Positions 62,232 through 64,000 of a stretch of 64,000 nucleotides of DNA are shown in pieces. A model generated the notes under the pieces. That model was not told the DNA's origin. It worked only from the letters and a program-made list of their open reading frames with translations, and did not search any database. Within the stretch, counting starts at the first letter, position 1. The number at the start of each line of letters is the position of its first letter. The DNA is from Vibrio splendidus (lineage in GTDB: Bacteria > Pseudomonadota > Gammaproteobacteria > Enterobacterales > Vibrionaceae), in assembly GCF_001557875.1 (NCBI RefSeq), contig NZ_LNRF01000009.1, positions 1-64,000 of the forward strand. The letters run 5' to 3'. The position numbers and the translations under genes are program-made.

Positions 62232-63157
62232 TATTTAATGCCTATTAATTTACAAAAATCTGTACTGTCAATTCTGGGAATCAAAAAAGGGAAATTGGAG
62301 TCAATAGGCTGTGTTTGACTGGCAATAAATCCAGCACGAATACCTAGCGACTCAAGAACCAATTGTGTATTTTCATTGTACTTCCCACATGGGTAAACAC
62401 TACAATCAATAGTTCTTCCTATGTTTTCTTCTAATATTTTTTTGTTAATGGAATAACTTAATAGCTGTTCTTCATAGCTCCAAGAATCAATTGTTGTTGG
62501 ATGTTCATGGGAATGTATAGCAATTACATGATTTTTGCTTATTTCAGACAATTCTTCTTGAGAAATCCATAACCGTTCAGCCATTTCATTAACATTAATC
62601 CCTGATTGCTCTATCATCTTATCCATGATTTTTACATGTTCGTCTCTAAAAACTATATCTCTAAAATATCGAAATTTTCGGTCTTGGGTAGAATAAAACG
62701 TCGCATGAGATAAATATTCATCAAAGTTAACATTATCAATCGTTAACAAATATAAGTTTTTATAGTGTTCATTATTCAACAAAAATGAGAAGTATGCGTC
62801 ATAGTAATCGTCTATTTTTTCGAAAAAATAGTTCCTGTAATATCGATATATTTCAAAACTATCTTGATCACCATTAAAATACATAGAGCAAAATCCAAAA
62901 AGTCCCTGAACATTATGCTTATCGAGAACTTTAACAGCTACATCATATTGTTCTTTAATTCCATCATCAAATGTTAAACAAGTTTCGTTTTCGGCTAAAG
63001 AATCTGAAAAAAACTTATTCAACCAAACATCAAAATCTAGGACTTTATATTCATCATTAAGAATTATGGCTTCAAGATCTTCAAAGCTTAATGAGCCATC
63101 TACTTTTTTATACTTATTACCATCATCGTGGAAATAATGAAACATTATTGGTTCCAT
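62231..63157 (-). CDS. polysaccharide deacetylase (NodB homology domain)
   Basis: The 308-aa protein belongs to carbohydrate esterase family 4. The motif CLTFDDGIKEQYD gives the catalytic base and metal Asp, and AIHSHEHPTT gives the two metal His. SVYPCGKYNEN and later parts fit motif 3 (R/P-x-P-x-G). There is no signal peptide, so it may act on a cytoplasmic sugar or lipid-linked precursor. ATG 63157 overlaps the upstream TGA and has AAGG upstream; GTG 63160 is the alternative. Removing an acetyl group could expose an amine for re-acylation by the E2-like chimera. Confidence 0.88.
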   Translation of the reverse strand: MEPIMFHYFHDDGNKYKKVDGSLSFEDLEAIILNDEYKVLDFDVWLNKFFSDSLAENETCLTFDDGIKEQYDVAVKVLDKHNVQGLFGFCSMYFNGDQDSFEIYRYYRNYFFEKIDDYYDAYFSFLLNNEHYKNLYLLTIDNVNFDEYLSHATFYSTQDRKFRYFRDIVFRDEHVKIMDKMIEQSGINVNEMAERLWISQEELSEISKNHVIAIHSHEHPTTIDSWSYEEQLLSYSINKKILEENIGRTIDCSVYPCGKYNENTQLVLESLGIRAGFIASQTQPIDSNFPFLIPRIDSTDFCKLIGIK

Positions 63158-64000
63158 CACATTACCTTAAAATTAGGAACACTTGTCGCTCGCCCAAGAT
63201 AGAGTTCAGAGAGCAATTGAAAAACTTCTGATAAATTTGGATGTGGCTGAATAAATTTAATAATATCCATAACTTTTAAAGAATTATTAACTATCAGCGT
63301 AGCTTGCCCTAAAATTTCATCACATCCTTGACCAACAAATCCGAAGCCCAAAACTTGATGGTTATCTGTGTCGACAATCATTTTGCTTAGCCCACGAGTA
63401 TCATTTACTGTATAAGCCTTCCCTAATGCGCTAAAAGGAAGTTTAACCACTTCATAATTAACATGCTCAGGAATATTTTTTTCTGAATAACCAACCCAAG
63501 CGATCTCTGGTATGGTATACGCGATTGCTGGAATATGGGAATTCGGTATATTTTTGCGTTGGTCTGCAATCACTTCTGCGACATAACGGCCTTCAAAAAT
63601 ACCTTTATGAGCAAGCATAGGACCACCGATTACATCACCGATAGCATATATATTTGATTTACTTGTTCTCTTTTGAGAATCACTAATAATATATCCATAC
63701 TTATCAGTTGAAATACCAGCAAGTTCAGTGCCTATATTCTCACTATTCGGAGTTCGGCCAATAGCAATTAAAACTGCATCATAGCATTTAGTGGCTTCAT
63801 TACCTTCGGAATTCATCACAACGTGAATTCCATCTTTTCTCGGAAAGAATGAAGTAGCTTGTGTATTAAACTTTATATTGAGTTCTTTTTTGACAGAACG
63901 AGTGTATATTTTGGCAATATCATTATCAATTGTAGGTATAATTTGATCGCTAGATTCGATTATGTCAACTTTTGAACCCAATGATTGATAAATTGTTCCT
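63157..64000 (-). CDS. dihydrolipoamide dehydrogenase E3, partial
   Basis: Only the carboxy-terminal part (about 281 codons) is inside the window; the frame is open to base 64000 and the amino-terminal FAD/disulfide region is missing. Visible features are the NAD-domain end (GTIYQSLGSKVDIIES), AIGRTPNSENIG, YAIGDVIGGPMLAHKGIFEG (FAD site) and the dimer-interface HPNLSE with the catalytic His-Glu. E3 reoxidises dihydrolipoamide with NAD. Presence of a dedicated E3 beside E1 and the lipoyl protein indicates a complete, locus-specific oxoacid dehydrogenase system. Confidence 0.9.
   Translation of the reverse strand, partial: GTIYQSLGSKVDIIESSDQIIPTIDNDIAKIYTRSVKKELNIKFNTQATSFFPRKDGIHVVMNSEGNEATKCYDAVLIAIGRTPNSENIGTELAGISTDKYGYIISDSQKRTSKSNIYAIGDVIGGPMLAHKGIFEGRYVAEVIADQRKNIPNSHIPAIAYTIPEIAWVGYSEKNIPEHVNYEVVKLPFSALGKAYTVNDTRGLSKMIVDTDNHQVLGFGFVGQGCDEILGQATLIVNNSLKVMDIIKFIQPHPNLSEVFQLLSELYLGRATSVPNFKVM

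Overview
The window looks like the larger chromosome of a marine Vibrio, most likely of the Splendidus group. This is inferred from gene content and order: the block epmA, frdABCD, efp, epmB, a VC2662-type gene, groEL/groES, a MATE pump and gpmI matches my memory of V. cholerae chromosome 1. No database was consulted.

Bases 1-26301 are core genome. They hold a Gly/Gly/fMet/Gly tRNA array, orn, rsgA, psd, an SLC13-type anion symporter, a chemoreceptor, an EamA transporter, epmA, fumarate reductase (with FNR-like and CRP-like sites upstream), a lipoprotein, efp and epmB (divergent), an orphan prepilin, an MgtC-like protein, a diguanylate cyclase, a VC2662-family protein, an S23-type four-helix protein, groESL, a MATE exporter and gpmI. 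The EF-P modification genes epmA and epmB flank this block, with efp itself beside epmB.

Bases 26623-48341 form a Wzx/Wzy-type exopolysaccharide region: an initiating sugar transferase and a glycosyltransferase on the plus strand, then a minus-strand operon (nucleotidyltransferase-HAD, LicD, Wzx, two glycosyltransferases, EpsG-like Wzy). A small phage-like patch follows (HTH replication-like protein, amidase), then wza-wzb-wzc and yjbEFGH. Two RfaH ops/JUMPstart-like elements precede the minus-strand operons.

Bases 48612-64000 are a second surface-polysaccharide locus. It has a QuiNAc-type initiation module (small sugar transferase, reductase, WbpM-like dehydratase) and, upstream on the minus strand, genes suited to a teichoic-acid-like capsule exported by an ABC transporter: IspD/TarI-like cytidylyltransferase, SDR, TagF-like polyol-phosphate transferase, KpsM/KpsT-like exporter and a YjbQ protein.

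The most unusual system is at 59206-64000. Four genes, coupled by 1-nt overlaps, encode a lipoamide dehydrogenase, a NodB-type deacetylase, a fused E1 alpha/beta 2-oxoacid dehydrogenase, and an E2-like protein with a lipoyl domain and an apparent E1/E3-binding domain. In that last protein the usual acyltransferase core is replaced by a PglD/NeuD-type sugar acyltransferase. I propose that it passes an acyl group from a 2-oxoacid through lipoate directly to a sugar. The E1 gene carries a G10 tract, and the nucleotidyltransferase-HAD pair is joined across an A11 tract with no separate start for the HAD half. Both suggest phase variation or slippage. A family of roughly 43-bp repeats, in forward then inverted order, fills most larger intergenic gaps of the core and export regions.
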